From Gemmatimonadota bacterium (GTDB lineage: Bacteria > Gemmatimonadota > Gemmatimonadetes > Gemmatimonadales > Gemmatimonadaceae): a stretch of DNA of 64,000 nt. The notes under the pieces were generated by a model. The model had not been told where the DNA came from. It ran no database searches and worked only from the letters and a program-made list of their open reading frames with translations. Position numbers and translations under genes: made by a program. This document shows, piece after piece, positions 8,554-17,262 of the stretch; positions within the stretch are counted from its first letter, which is position 1, and every line of letters starts with the position of its first letter. Location of the stretch: assembly GCA_026387935.1 (NCBI GenBank), contig JAPLKU010000005.1, positions 62,001 through 126,000 on the forward strand. Reading direction: 5' to 3'.

Positions 8554-9999
8554 CTATTGCGCCGACGCCTCAACGGAAAACGCGGCCAGCCGCCTGATCG
8601 TCTCACGAATCTCATCGGCCGTCGTGCCGGGATGAATGGGGCAGAGCCGCAACGCCGGCCGTCCGCGCAGAATCGTCGACATCACCAGCGCGTAGCCATC
8701 GGCACGCATCAGGTCCACGCTGCGCGACGTGATGGCGTCGATCTCCTTCTCGCTCCGCGATGGATCGTTCCACCGGAACGAGATGATTCCCATCTGCGAC
8801 GGTGTGACCACCGTCCAGCGCGAATCGGCGCGCAGCGTGGCTTCGGCCACGTCCGCCATGTCGAACCCGACGTCAATCGCGCGGCGAAACTCCGCGAGCC
8901 CGAAGGCCCGCAGTGAGAGCCAAAGCTTCAGCGCCTTGAACGAGCGCGTGAGTTGCACTCCGTGCTCAAAAAAGTTCACGTCGGCGTGCACATGGCGCAC
9001 CACGTCGGCGAGGTAGTCGGCGTGATCATCTTCATCAATTCGAAACGCTTTTCGCAGCACTGACGCATCACGCACGAGCAAGCAGCCTAACTCATAGGGC
9101 TGGAAAAGCCACTTATGCGGGTCGAGCGTGATGGAGTCGGCGCGGCCAAGGCCGGCGAGCGCCGCGCGGCCACGTTCCGTGATCACGGCCGCAGCGCCGT
9201 ATGCGCCGTCTACATGCAGCCAGAGATTCTCACGGGCACAGAGATCGGCGAGTGGGCCAAGTGGATCCACCGCACCTGTGTTCGTTGTGCCGGCGTTCGC
9301 GACGACACAAAATGGCTTGAGCCCAGCCGCGCGATCAGCCTTGATCGCCTGTTCCAGATCCGGAATCGAAAGCCGTAGTCCTTCATCCGTTCCAACCGTC
9401 CGTCGCTGCTCGGCGCCGAACCCGATGATCCGAAGGCCCTTCGCCATAGACGAGTGCGTCTGGTCAGAGCAGTACACGACGGCCTTCGCATCGGGTCCGC
9501 CGAGTCGCGCTTCTCGTGCCGCGGCAATCGCCGACAGGTTCGCCATCGAACCGCCACTCACCATGATCCCGCCGCCCTCGGCGGGGTACCCGACCAGTTC
9601 CTTCATCCAGTCAATGACGTTGATCTCGAGCTGCGACGCGGCCGACGACGCCATCCAGTGGCCGGCAAAGAGATTGTGCGCGCTCGTCAACAAGTCGCCG
9701 ATCACGCTCACGTAGTTCGACGGGCTCGGCACAAACGCATAGAACCGCGGATGGTCCGTCTTAAGCGAGTTGGGGAACACATCGCGTGCGAGCAGGTCGA
9801 GCAGTTCGTTGACCGACGTGCCCTCTTCCGGCAGTCCCGTGCGAAGCAACCGCTCGGTGTCATCGCGCGTCAGCGTGCGTGCGACGTGCTCGTCGCGGTT
9901 GTTTTCGAAATGTTTGATAACGATGTCGAGCGCGCGCTGGCCAACCGCGCGCATTTCATCGCTGGAGAGTTCGAGCGGATGCGGTGACTTGCTCTTCAT
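8554..9999 (-). CDS. PLP-dependent decarboxylase (aromatic-L-amino-acid / glutamate decarboxylase fold)
   Basis: 481 residues, cytoplasmic. The PLP lysine lies in LDPHKWLFQPYE, and the cofactor-binding HVDGAYGAAA precedes it by about 45 residues. NAGTTNTGAVD is the third family signature (PF00282). The N-terminal swap segment SPSNYVSVIGDLLTSAHN fits the aromatic amino-acid decarboxylase branch rather than GAD, but the true substrate (Trp, Tyr, Phe, Dopa or other) is not resolvable. The ATG at 9999 forms an ATGA overlap with the stop of a truncated PEP-mutase-like fragment and has no good Shine-Dalgarno of its own. Translation may depend on coupling from the fragment. Confidence 0.88.
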   Translation of the reverse strand: MKSKSPHPLELSSDEMRAVGQRALDIVIKHFENNRDEHVARTLTRDDTERLLRTGLPEEGTSVNELLDLLARDVFPNSLKTDHPRFYAFVPSPSNYVSVIGDLLTSAHNLFAGHWMASSAASQLEINVIDWMKELVGYPAEGGGIMVSGGSMANLSAIAAAREARLGGPDAKAVVYCSDQTHSSMAKGLRIIGFGAEQRRTVGTDEGLRLSIPDLEQAIKADRAAGLKPFCVVANAGTTNTGAVDPLGPLADLCARENLWLHVDGAYGAAAVITERGRAALAGLGRADSITLDPHKWLFQPYELGCLLVRDASVLRKAFRIDEDDHADYLADVVRHVHADVNFFEHGVQLTRSFKALKLWLSLRAFGLAEFRRAIDVGFDMADVAEATLRADSRWTVVTPSQMGIISFRWNDPSRSEKEIDAITSRSVDLMRADGYALVMSTILRGRPALRLCPIHPGTTADEIRETIRRLAAFSVEASAQ

Positions 10000-10210
10000 T
10001 TGGTATCGAACGCCTTGTTCAGCCGGTCGCCGGGAACGGCGCGGCCGAGATGAGTGAATGTGCCGAGCTCGGCGATGTCAGTTGCGGCATCGAAGAAATC
10101 TGACCAGGCCGCCCGAGCGAGCGCGCCACCGACGCTGATGCGGCGAACGCCGGCGTCGCGCAGTGCAGCGACTGTTGTGAAGTCACGGCTCACCAGCTCT
10201 CGTGGAGCGC
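9996..10210 (-). pseudogene. C-terminal stub of an isocitrate lyase / PEP mutase family protein
   Basis: The last about 65 codons (LRDAGVRRISVGGALARAAW, then ELGTFTHLGRAVPGDRLNKAF) match the C-terminal end of PEP-mutase/isocitrate-lyase family proteins, where the sequence GVRRISVGGALARA lines the barrel end. The TIM-barrel core with its catalytic loop is absent. The open frame continues to 10328 but loses family likeness above about 10200. The stop (9996-9998) overlaps the decarboxylase ATG. The stub seems to be kept because it carries the coupling junction for the next gene. Confidence 0.65.
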
Positions 10211-10293
10211 GCGAAACGCTTGGCGCCGATCTGTTATTGACGACATGGAGGAACCCGGATGCTAGCGCATCGGCGCGCCGGGCTCCAGCGGTG

Positions 10294-10482
10294 CTACGCA
10301 GTTTTCCGGGCGCGTCCCTTGCGTGCATTCCACCACATCAGGACGCCGGTGATGATCTGTGACATCATGACGAGCGAGGCGAGCAGCCAGATTGCCTCGG
10401 TCGGCTTTCCCATCACATCTCCGGTGCGCCTGCTGGTTGTGTTGGCGCTGGCGGTGGCGTTCACGCGTTGGACACGAAGCCG
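10294..10482 (-). pseudogene. C-terminal remnant of a PepSY-associated transmembrane protein
   Basis: Between in-frame stops at 10483-10485 and 10294-10296, the minus strand reads GDVMGKPTEAIWLLASLVMM, then SQIITGVLMWWNARKGR. This is the last membrane helix and tail of PepSY-TM proteins (pattern TGxxxGxPxxxxWxLxSLxxxxxxITGVLMWW). Nothing of the upstream three helices or PepSY domains is left. It is not co-framed with neighbouring fragments and is clearly a relic. Confidence 0.55.
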
Positions 10483-10536
10483 TCAGAGCTAGCCAGTAGA
10501 CGCGCGCCCGAGCCAGGGCACCTTCACACTGTGCCC

Positions 10537-10588
10537 GGTCTGGCGGCGCATCGAAATCCCTGGCCGTCATCAGCCGCACGTTGCGCAT
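10537..10588 (-). pseudogene. Possible N-terminal scrap of an AHSA1/SRPBCC-domain gene
   Basis: The minus strand reads MRNVRLMTARDFDAPPDRAQ. The RLxxxRDFDAPPxR pattern opens many AHSA1/SRPBCC (START-fold) proteins. The match stops after about 17 codons. DUF1801 and AHSA1 genes are frequent neighbours, which fits the fragment next to it. The assignment is weak. Confidence 0.25.
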
Positions 10589-10591
10589 GAC

Positions 10592-10629
10592 ACCGCCGCC
10601 TTCTTTCGCCACCGCCGCCTTCTTTCGCC
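10592..10629. repeat. Tandem duplication of a 19-bp unit
   Basis: ACCGCCGCCTTCTTTCGCC occurs twice without a gap, at 10592-10610 and 10611-10629. Because 19 is not a multiple of three, it shifts the frame of the DUF1801-like fragment that it interrupts. Confidence 0.85.
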
Positions 10630-10685
10630 ACCGCCGGCGAATACTTCCTGATGAAGCCGTCCAGCTGCGCCTGCGGTGTCGCCAT
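10592..10685 (-). pseudogene. N-terminal fragment of a DUF1801-type gene, frameshifted
   Basis: The ATG at 10685 opens MATPQAQLDGFIRKYSPAVA, matching the first helix of DUF1801 proteins (xQLDxFIxKYSPxVA). The frame then enters the 19-bp tandem duplication, turns into arginine-rich nonsense, and ends. It begins 9 bases beyond the TPR gene stop, where an intact DUF1801 gene may once have followed. Confidence 0.45.
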
Positions 10686-10693
10686 CGCCGAGC

Positions 10694-11533
10694 CTACTTC
10701 TTGAGCCGTTTCAGCTCAGCTTCAGACACAATGAACCCGAATCCAGGCCAACCACCGGACGCAGTTGATTTCTCAAATGCGGTCTTTGCTTTGGCCGTAT
10801 CGCCCTTGATCAGATACCAGTTGCCGAGTCCGAAGTTCAGCGTCGCTGCCTGCACATCGGCCGTGTCGGTCTTCGTGATCAACTTTTCCGGCGTGACTTC
10901 GCCGCGGTACATCCGCAGTCGCTTCGTGTAGCCGTACTCCGGATCGGTCTTGAGCGAGTCCGGGCGGCGCGCGAGCATCGCCTTTGCCTCGGCGCCCTTC
11001 CCGGCCCGCGACAACGACATCCAGAGCCAGTCGGTTGAGCCTGCGAGCTCACCGGCGTCGGGCGCGCGCGGTTGCGCCCGCTTGAACGCGTCGGCGGCGC
11101 CATTGAAATCACCCCGCACGAACTTCACGATGCCGAGGTGATACCAGATGCCGTACACGGTGCTGTCGATCTTGAGGCCTTTCGAAAAATCATCCAGCGC
11201 CAGGTCAAGCTCGCGGAGCGAGAGGTGGCGGTGCCCGCGCCATCTATAGAGAAGGGCATTGTTCGGGACGACATCGAGGCCGCGGGTAAACGTCTGAATC
11301 GCGCCGCGCATATCGCGTATCCCGGCCTGGGCTGTCCCAAGCGCGATGATGAGGTTCACGTCCTTTGGGTTTGCGGCAAGCGCCTTTTGCGCCCGCGCCA
11401 CCGTGCCGGTGTCCTTCTGGGAGCGGTACTCGACCCCAGCGGGCGACTTGTACTGCACGGTTTGGGCGTTCAGGATCGAGGCGGCAGTGATCAGGCCGAA
11501 GGCGAGGCTAGCGGGGCAGAGGCGCTTGAACAT
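10694..11533 (-). CDS. Exported tetratricopeptide-repeat protein
   Basis: 279 residues. A signal peptide (MFKRLCPASLAFGLITAASI, then LNAQ) is followed by four or five TPR units between about residues 45 and 180 (AALGTAQAGIRDMRGAIQTF; WRGHRHLSLRELDLALDDFS; WYHLGIVKFVRGDFNGAADA). A final repeat stands near the C-terminus (NFGLGNWYLIKGDTAKAKTA). TPR arrays scaffold protein-protein contacts; here the array would sit in the periplasm. The start is backed by GGAGA 8 bases upstream. It is divergent from the creatininase-like gene, with 104 bases between starts. Confidence 0.8.
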   Translation of the reverse strand: MFKRLCPASLAFGLITAASILNAQTVQYKSPAGVEYRSQKDTGTVARAQKALAANPKDVNLIIALGTAQAGIRDMRGAIQTFTRGLDVVPNNALLYRWRGHRHLSLRELDLALDDFSKGLKIDSTVYGIWYHLGIVKFVRGDFNGAADAFKRAQPRAPDAGELAGSTDWLWMSLSRAGKGAEAKAMLARRPDSLKTDPEYGYTKRLRMYRGEVTPEKLITKTDTADVQAATLNFGLGNWYLIKGDTAKAKTAFEKSTASGGWPGFGFIVSEAELKRLKK

Positions 11534-11637
11534 GGGGAGTCTCCGTGGGTGGCCGGTTCACGCCTGACGGGTGGCGGCGTTCCTCGAATCTAGGGCATAT
11601 TCGTCGGGACCGAATGTCAGACTCCAGGAGACCAAAG

Positions 11638-12642
11638 ATGAAAAAGCTGCTAGCCGTTGGCACGATACTGCTCGCGATTTCGACTGCGTCGGCGCAGGGG
11701 GGACGTGGCGCACCGCCCGATCCGCGCAATCGCGGCGGTGGGAATTGCGCCGCGAACGCCTACAACTGCATTGACGCGCCAAATCCAATCGCAACGCCGA
11801 ACACGGTCTGGATGGAAGAGATGACGTGGATGGATGTGCGCGACGCGCTCAAGGCCGGCAAGACGACGGCTATCATCGCCACCGGCGGCATGGAGCCGAA
11901 TGGTCCCTGGCTCGCGACCGGCAAGCACAACTATGTGCTCACCGCGAACTGTGACGCGATTGCGCGAAAACTCGGCAACGCCCTTTGTGCGCCGCTGGTG
12001 AAGTTTGTGCCCGAAGGCGATTGGGATCCGCCGACCAGTCATATGATGAGCCCGGGCACGATCAGCATGCGCGAGAACACCTTTCGCGCGATTCTCACCG
12101 ACATCGCGGCCAGCCTGCACAAGCACGGCTTCAAACAGATCTTCCTGATCGGCGACTCAGGTGGCAATCAGGCCGGCCAGCGCGACGTGGCCGATTCGCT
12201 CAACAAGGCCTGGGGTGGCGAAACGCTTGTGGCACACATCCAGGAGTACTACACGTACAGCGTGGTCGCCGAGTACATGACGAAGAACGGCATCGTCGAT
12301 TCGTGCCGTGAAAGCATGCACGACGACCCGATCATCACACTCAACATGTACGCCGCCGACCCGAAGTCCGTGCGCTACGCCGAGCGCGTGAAGGCGGGCA
12401 TGGCGTCGATCCAGGGTGTTTCGATTGCCGACGCGAAGAAGAACGCCGAACTCGCCAAGAAAATCGTTGACTTCCGTGCCGGCTACACCATCGACGCGAT
12501 GAACAAGGCGATCGCGAACAAGGGCACACTTCCTGCGCCGCAGCGCGGCGGTGGTCGCGCGGGTGCGCCGGCTGGCGGTGCGGCCGCTCCGGCGCAGGCG
12601 CCTCCGCAATCACCGGTGTGTTCGTACACCAAGCTCCCGTAA
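11638..12642 (+). CDS. Exported creatininase-family protein with altered metal-site residues
   Basis: 334 residues from ATG 11638 (AGGAG upstream). A signal peptide ends at SAQ (residue 20), then follow GGRG and a Pro/Gly-rich linker. The fold is marked by IIATGGMEPNGPWLATGKHN (79-98), SPGTISMRENTFRAILTDIA and IFLIGDSGGNQAG. In canonical creatininases these read E-x-H-G...D and NGHGGN. Here N88 replaces His, H97 stands where Asp is usual, and GDSGGN replaces NGHGGN. The enzyme may bind metal differently or have other chemistry. The C-terminus is a Gly/Pro/Ala-rich tail. It leads the cluster with DUF1028 and PEBP genes. Confidence 0.75.
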   Translation: MKKLLAVGTILLAISTASAQGGRGAPPDPRNRGGGNCAANAYNCIDAPNPIATPNTVWMEEMTWMDVRDALKAGKTTAIIATGGMEPNGPWLATGKHNYVLTANCDAIARKLGNALCAPLVKFVPEGDWDPPTSHMMSPGTISMRENTFRAILTDIAASLHKHGFKQIFLIGDSGGNQAGQRDVADSLNKAWGGETLVAHIQEYYTYSVVAEYMTKNGIVDSCRESMHDDPIITLNMYAADPKSVRYAERVKAGMASIQGVSIADAKKNAELAKKIVDFRAGYTIDAMNKAIANKGTLPAPQRGGGRAGAPAGGAAAPAQAPPQSPVCSYTKLP

Positions 12643-12690
12643 TCAGCGGCCGAAGCTCATCGAGCGTTCCCTCACTCTCCGAAATTCAGA

Positions 12691-13557
12691 ATGAAACGAA
12701 TTTTTTCCGCGCTGTTCGCACTCTGCCTGCTTCCAGACGCCGCGCACGCCACCTGGTCGGTGATCGCGATTGACATGGCCACAGGCCGTATCGTGATTGC
12801 GTCCGCCACCTGCGTGGCCAATAACGATCGCTTCCTCATGGGCGTGCAAGCCGTCGTCGTGCCCGGTATAGGCGTGGCGGCTTGTCAGGCCGGTGTTGAC
12901 GGCACGCATGCCAACCAGATGCTCGTCTTTGAAGAGTTAAAAAAAGGAACCGATCCCAAGCGGATCATCGAAATGCTCTCGGCTGACCCGGCGTATCAGT
13001 CGCGGCAGTTCGGCATCCTCGACCTGAAGGGACGCAGCGCCGGTCATTCAGGCCTCACCAACGGCTATGTCTCGCAGGACATCCAGGGCCAGGTGCCGGG
13101 CACGCAGATCTATTACTCGATCCAGGGCAACATCCTGCGCCCGGGTGAGGTTGTGCCGAACGCCGTTCGTGCATTTATCGGCACGAATGGCGCGCTCACC
13201 GATCGCGTGATGGCAGCGCTCGAAACCGCCGATCGTTTTGGAGGCGACAGCCGCTGCACCTGCCCGGTGCTGCCGGCGGCCGGTCCGCTTCCGGCAATTC
13301 CCTGCGAAGGGAAAACGGCACAGATCGCGTACATCCTGATGGCAGAGAAGACGGACAAAGCCGGCGAAGGCGCACTGCGCACCGCCGACACGACGTGGGC
13401 ACACAACAACGGCAAGTACGCGATGTACATCACGGTGACACAGGCCAATCAGACGGGACCGAACGTCATCAAGCCCGGCGAAAACGAGAATCCCGTGAAA
13501 ACGCTCCGCATGCGCTACGACGCGTGGCGGAAGATTCAGCCGGCGAGCTTCAAGTGA
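12691..13557 (+). CDS. Exported DUF1028 family protein (Ntn-hydrolase-like)
   Basis: 288 residues. The signal peptide MKRIFSALFALCLLPDAAHA is followed directly by TWSVIAIDMATGRIVIASAT, the standard opening of DUF1028, whose mature N-terminal Thr/Ser suggests an Ntn-hydrolase-type fold. The conserved GVQAVVVPGIGVAACQAG and QFGILDLKGRSAGHSGLTNG follow. In the family, members occur near peptidases and amidohydrolases, and the function is not established. It lies 48 bases after the creatininase-like gene and 11 before the PEBP gene, so the three probably form one operon. Confidence 0.85.
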   Translation: MKRIFSALFALCLLPDAAHATWSVIAIDMATGRIVIASATCVANNDRFLMGVQAVVVPGIGVAACQAGVDGTHANQMLVFEELKKGTDPKRIIEMLSADPAYQSRQFGILDLKGRSAGHSGLTNGYVSQDIQGQVPGTQIYYSIQGNILRPGEVVPNAVRAFIGTNGALTDRVMAALETADRFGGDSRCTCPVLPAAGPLPAIPCEGKTAQIAYILMAEKTDKAGEGALRTADTTWAHNNGKYAMYITVTQANQTGPNVIKPGENENPVKTLRMRYDAWRKIQPASFK

Positions 13558-13568
13558 GAAATCGAACC

Positions 13569-14258
13569 ATGTCGAACCCATCAACGTGCACTCGGTTGGC
13601 AACGGCGGCTTTCATCGCGCTCACGGTCATTTCCGGCGATCCAGCGGATACTTCAGCGCAAGGCCGCGGTGGCCGCGGCGGCATTCGCAACATGACGCTG
13701 ACGTCGCCGGCGTTTCAGGATGGCGGAGCGATTCCGGAAAAGTTCGCGCAGCCGGGCCGCGATGTCTCGCCGGCACTCGCATGGAGTGGCGCGCCGGACT
13801 CGACCGTGAGCTTCGCGCTCATCATGCACGATATCGACGCCGTGAGTGGAGATGGAACGGCCGACGTGCTGCACTGGATGGCCTGGGGAATTCCCGGCTC
13901 GATGATGTCGCTTCCTGAAAGTCTCCCGCAGGGCCCGACCATCGCGATGTCGGCTCCAGTCCAGGTCGCAGGTGGCCCAGCCGGCGCGGCTGGCGGAGGT
14001 GGCGGTCGTGGCGGCGGCGGGGGAGGCGGAATCCGCCAGCTCAGCGTGAGCGGGCCATACTATCGTGGCCCCGCTGCGCCATCGACAGGCCCGGCACACC
14101 ACTATGTGTTCGAACTCTACGCCCTCGACGCGAACATCAACGTGCAGGCTGGTATCGCCAGCACAGTGGTGACGCGTGACGCGGTGATGGACGCCATGAA
14201 GACCCACATCCGCGGAAAGGCTGTGCTGGTCGGTTTGTACAAACGACCGGCACCGTAG
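13569..14258 (+). CDS. Exported PEBP / YbhB-YbcL-type protein with Gly-rich insertion
   Basis: 229 residues. A signal peptide ends near DTSAQ and is followed by GRGGRGGIRN. The phosphatidylethanolamine-binding-protein fold shows in DVSPALAWSGAPDSTVSFAL (DxSPxLxW), HDIDAVSGDGTADVLHWMAW and the C-terminal HHYVFELYALD. A run of about 18 Gly with Arg (codons around 13980-14035) is inserted between the two halves at a surface loop. This is unusual for YbhB proteins, which are about 160-180 residues. Ligand unknown. It is third in the creatininase-DUF1028-PEBP cluster and is followed by a strong hairpin. Confidence 0.82.
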   Translation: MSNPSTCTRLATAAFIALTVISGDPADTSAQGRGGRGGIRNMTLTSPAFQDGGAIPEKFAQPGRDVSPALAWSGAPDSTVSFALIMHDIDAVSGDGTADVLHWMAWGIPGSMMSLPESLPQGPTIAMSAPVQVAGGPAGAAGGGGGRGGGGGGGIRQLSVSGPYYRGPAAPSTGPAHHYVFELYALDANINVQAGIASTVVTRDAVMDAMKTHIRGKAVLVGLYKRPAP

Positions 14259-14280
14259 CAGCAGATTCTCGCACGACCTG

Positions 14281-14315
14281 AGGCGGCGGGTCCGGCAATT
14301 CCGGGCCCGCCGCCT
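14281..14315 (+). terminator. Strong hairpin after the creatininase-DUF1028-PEBP cluster
   Basis: AGGCGGCGGG (14281-14290) pairs perfectly with CCCGCCGCCT (14306-14315), with an inner CCGG/CCGG helix in the loop. It lies 22 bases after the PEBP stop and 35 before the UPF0182 ATG. No U-tract follows. It probably ends or attenuates the upstream transcript. Confidence 0.55.
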
Positions 14316-14350
14316 GTGCGTACACCCCCGGCGCGCACCATCTTGAACGC

Positions 14351-17119
14351 ATGACGAACCCCATCCGGAACTCATTCGGCTCAGGCGGCCCGCCCCTCGA
14401 GACCGTCCGCCGCTTCATGCTCACGATCGTCGGCGCGGCGTTCTTCGTCCTCGTCGTTGCCCCCTGGCTCGCGACATTCGCCACCGACCTGCTCTGGTTT
14501 CGCGAAATAGGGTTCGAGTCGGTCTTCACGAAATCGCTCGTCTGGCGTGCGGGGCTCTTTGCAGGCGGTGGCGCCTTCGCGTTCGTCTTCATCTACGCGA
14601 ACGTCCGGTACGCCGAGAATCGATCGGGAAGCATTCCCGCGCTGTTCATGAACCGCAACGACGGCGTGCGCGTCGACGTAAGCGCAATCGTGCCGCGCCT
14701 TTTTCTGATCGGCGCGGCGCTCGCCGCATTCCTCACCGGGACGATTGTTTCTGCGCAGTGGCTCACCTATCTCACGGCGTTACATGCCGTTGACGTCGGC
14801 GCCGTCGATCCTCTCTTTCAGCGGGACATCGGCTTCTATCTCTTCCGGCTTCCGCGCGTCGAGACGGTGCTCAATACGCTCACCCTGCTGACGGTCGTTT
14901 CAATGGCCGGCTCGGCGGCGATCCACGCGCTTCGCGGCGAACTCACGTTCTCGCTCAGGCGCACCAGCCTTCCGTCGCGCGCCACACGCCACCTCGGCGT
15001 GCTGCTCGCATTCCTCTTCGTGCTCCTGGCCGTACGCCTCTGGATCGTCGGCGCGTCGGCACTGCTCTATTCCGATACAGGGCCACTGCTCGGCGCGAGC
15101 TACACTGACGTTCATGCGCGACTGCCGGGCATTCGCCTCAACGCCGCGGTTGGACTCGCCGCCGCCGGGCTCGTGCTCTTTGGCGCGCTCCGTGGCGGCT
15201 TCATCCGCTGGTCAGGCATCGCCATTGCATCCTACGCCGCCGTCGGCCTGCTGTTTCGCGGCATCGTACCGTCCGTGTTGCAGAGTTTCAGCGTCCTGCC
15301 GAATGAGCTGGTGAAGGAGACCCCGTATCTCGAGTGGCACATCGCGGCCACGCGCCGTGCGTGGAACCTCGACAGCGTCGAGACTCGGGACCTTGTCGGC
15401 GACACGCAACTCACGATGGCCGACATCAAGGCCAACGCACCAACGATCGACAATGTGCGCCTCTGGGAGCGTGACCTCCTCAAGCAGACCTTCGGCCAAC
15501 TGCAGGAAATCCGCACCTACTACGACTTCGCCTCCGTCAACGATGACCGCTACACGATCGATGGCCGTTACCGACAGGTGCACCTCTCGGCCCGCGAACT
15601 GAATCCCGCATCGCTGCCCACGCGCAACTTCATCAATGAACGGCTCACGTTCACGCACGGCATGGGCATCACCATGGCCCCGGTCAACCAGGTGACCGCC
15701 GAAGGCCTGCCCGTGCTCTTCATCAAGGACGTTCCGCCGGTTTCGACAACGTCGCTCAAGGTCACGCGCCCGCAGATCTATTACGGCGAGCTCACCGGCA
15801 GCTACGTGATTGTCGGAACGAGCCAGAAGGAGTTCGACTATCCCGCCGGCGAGACGAACGTGTACACGAACTACACGGGAACGGGCGGGGTGCCCGTCGG
15901 CAGCGCACTGCGCCGCATGTTGTACGCCTGGCAGTTCGGATCAACCGACATGATCCTCTCGTCGTATATCACGTCCGGCGCGCGCATTCTCTATCGCCGA
16001 AACGTCGTCGAACGTGCGCGCACGGCGCTGCCGTTTCTCCGGTTTGACGCCGAGCCCTACCTGATCGTGACCGACTCGGGGCAGCTCAAGTGGATCCTCG
16101 ACGCCTACACGTCGAGCACGGTCTACCCGTACTCGCAGCGCTCGCGCGACGGCACGAACTACATGCGCAACAGCGTGAAGGTCGTGATCGACGCCTATGA
16201 CGGCTCGGTGGACGCATACCTCGCCGACCCGGGCGACCCGATCATCCGTACATACGCAGCGATTTTCGGTTCGATCTTCAAGCCGATGAGCGCGATGACG
16301 GCCGATATCCGGCGGCACACGCGATACCCCGGTGATCTCTTCCGCGTGCAGACGCAGCTCCACGGCACCTACCATATGGTCGCGGCCGACGCGTTCTATC
16401 ATCGCGAAGACCAGTGGCAGTACCCGGCCGGTGGCCCCGACGGCGACCGCGCGGTCAATCCGTTCATGCGGCACATCATCATGAAGCTGCCGGGCGAGGC
16501 CGCGCCCGAGTTCATCTATATGACGCCGTTCACGCCGCGCGGAAAGGACAACCTCGCGGCCTGGATGGTCGCACGAATGGACGGCGAACACTACGGCAAG
16601 CTGGTCGTCTACCGGTTCCCGAAACAGACGCTTGTGTATGGGCCAAAGCAGATCGCCAACCGCATCAATCAGGACACCGACATTTCACAGCAGATTACGC
16701 TGTGGGACCAGAAAGGCTCGCAGGTCATTCGCGGCGAGCTGCTTGTGATTCCCATCAAGGAATCGCTGATCTACGTGCAGCCGGTATATCTGCGCGCCGA
16801 AGGGGGAAACATTCCTGAACTCAAGCGCGTGGTTGTGGCGCACGAGAATCAGGTGGCGATGGCCGAGACGCTGGATGAGGGGCTGGCCATGTTGTTCGGC
16901 GGTGCGGCAGCTCGCACGGCCACTACTGCCGCGGCGGGGTTGGCGGCGGTAGCACCGAATGCGCCAACCACGGGCACCAACTCCGGGCTGGTCAGTGCGG
17001 CACAGCAACACTACGACCGTGCAATGGCCGCGCAGCGCGCCGGCGACTGGGCGGCGTATGGCCGCGAGGTTGAGCAACTCGGTGCGGTGCTCAGGCAATT
17101 GAAGGCGACAAAGCCGTAG
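14351..17119 (+). CDS. UPF0182 family large membrane protein
   Basis: 922 residues. Seven or so transmembrane helices occupy residues about 20-330 (for example LTIVGAAFFVLVVAPWLATF and FLFVLLAVRLWIVGASALLY). They are followed by a large extracytoplasmic domain containing the family hallmarks NFINERLTFTHGMG and PVLFIKDVPP. A TMAYPGDLF-like RYPGDLFRVQ and the terminal helical segment (HYDRAMAAQRAGDWAAYGRE) complete the architecture. UPF0182 (PF03699) is widespread in actinobacteria, cyanobacteria and allied soil phyla; the function is unknown. Length is normal for the family. It is monocistronic as far as can be seen. Confidence 0.92.
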   Translation: MTNPIRNSFGSGGPPLETVRRFMLTIVGAAFFVLVVAPWLATFATDLLWFREIGFESVFTKSLVWRAGLFAGGGAFAFVFIYANVRYAENRSGSIPALFMNRNDGVRVDVSAIVPRLFLIGAALAAFLTGTIVSAQWLTYLTALHAVDVGAVDPLFQRDIGFYLFRLPRVETVLNTLTLLTVVSMAGSAAIHALRGELTFSLRRTSLPSRATRHLGVLLAFLFVLLAVRLWIVGASALLYSDTGPLLGASYTDVHARLPGIRLNAAVGLAAAGLVLFGALRGGFIRWSGIAIASYAAVGLLFRGIVPSVLQSFSVLPNELVKETPYLEWHIAATRRAWNLDSVETRDLVGDTQLTMADIKANAPTIDNVRLWERDLLKQTFGQLQEIRTYYDFASVNDDRYTIDGRYRQVHLSARELNPASLPTRNFINERLTFTHGMGITMAPVNQVTAEGLPVLFIKDVPPVSTTSLKVTRPQIYYGELTGSYVIVGTSQKEFDYPAGETNVYTNYTGTGGVPVGSALRRMLYAWQFGSTDMILSSYITSGARILYRRNVVERARTALPFLRFDAEPYLIVTDSGQLKWILDAYTSSTVYPYSQRSRDGTNYMRNSVKVVIDAYDGSVDAYLADPGDPIIRTYAAIFGSIFKPMSAMTADIRRHTRYPGDLFRVQTQLHGTYHMVAADAFYHREDQWQYPAGGPDGDRAVNPFMRHIIMKLPGEAAPEFIYMTPFTPRGKDNLAAWMVARMDGEHYGKLVVYRFPKQTLVYGPKQIANRINQDTDISQQITLWDQKGSQVIRGELLVIPIKESLIYVQPVYLRAEGGNIPELKRVVVAHENQVAMAETLDEGLAMLFGGAAARTATTAAAGLAAVAPNAPTTGTNSGLVSAAQQHYDRAMAAQRAGDWAAYGREVEQLGAVLRQLKATKP

Positions 17120-17237
17120 CCCAAAGCGCGTCGCTGGCCGCCGGCGTTGTCCACCACCGTTTGTCGTCACTTGCCGATCGATCGGTCAAACAGGTTGTAG
17201 CTCGCGCCTTCCGACTGTATTTCCACTCGCCGCATAC

Positions 17238-17262
17238 GCCCAACGAACCGCTACGGTTGGGC
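17238..17262 (-). terminator. Short hairpin overlapping the MOSC gene stop
   Basis: GCCCAAC (17238-17244) pairs with GTTGGGC (17256-17262) around the MOSC stop codon at 17251-17253. The 7-bp stem has no U-run, so terminator function is doubtful. Confidence 0.25.
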
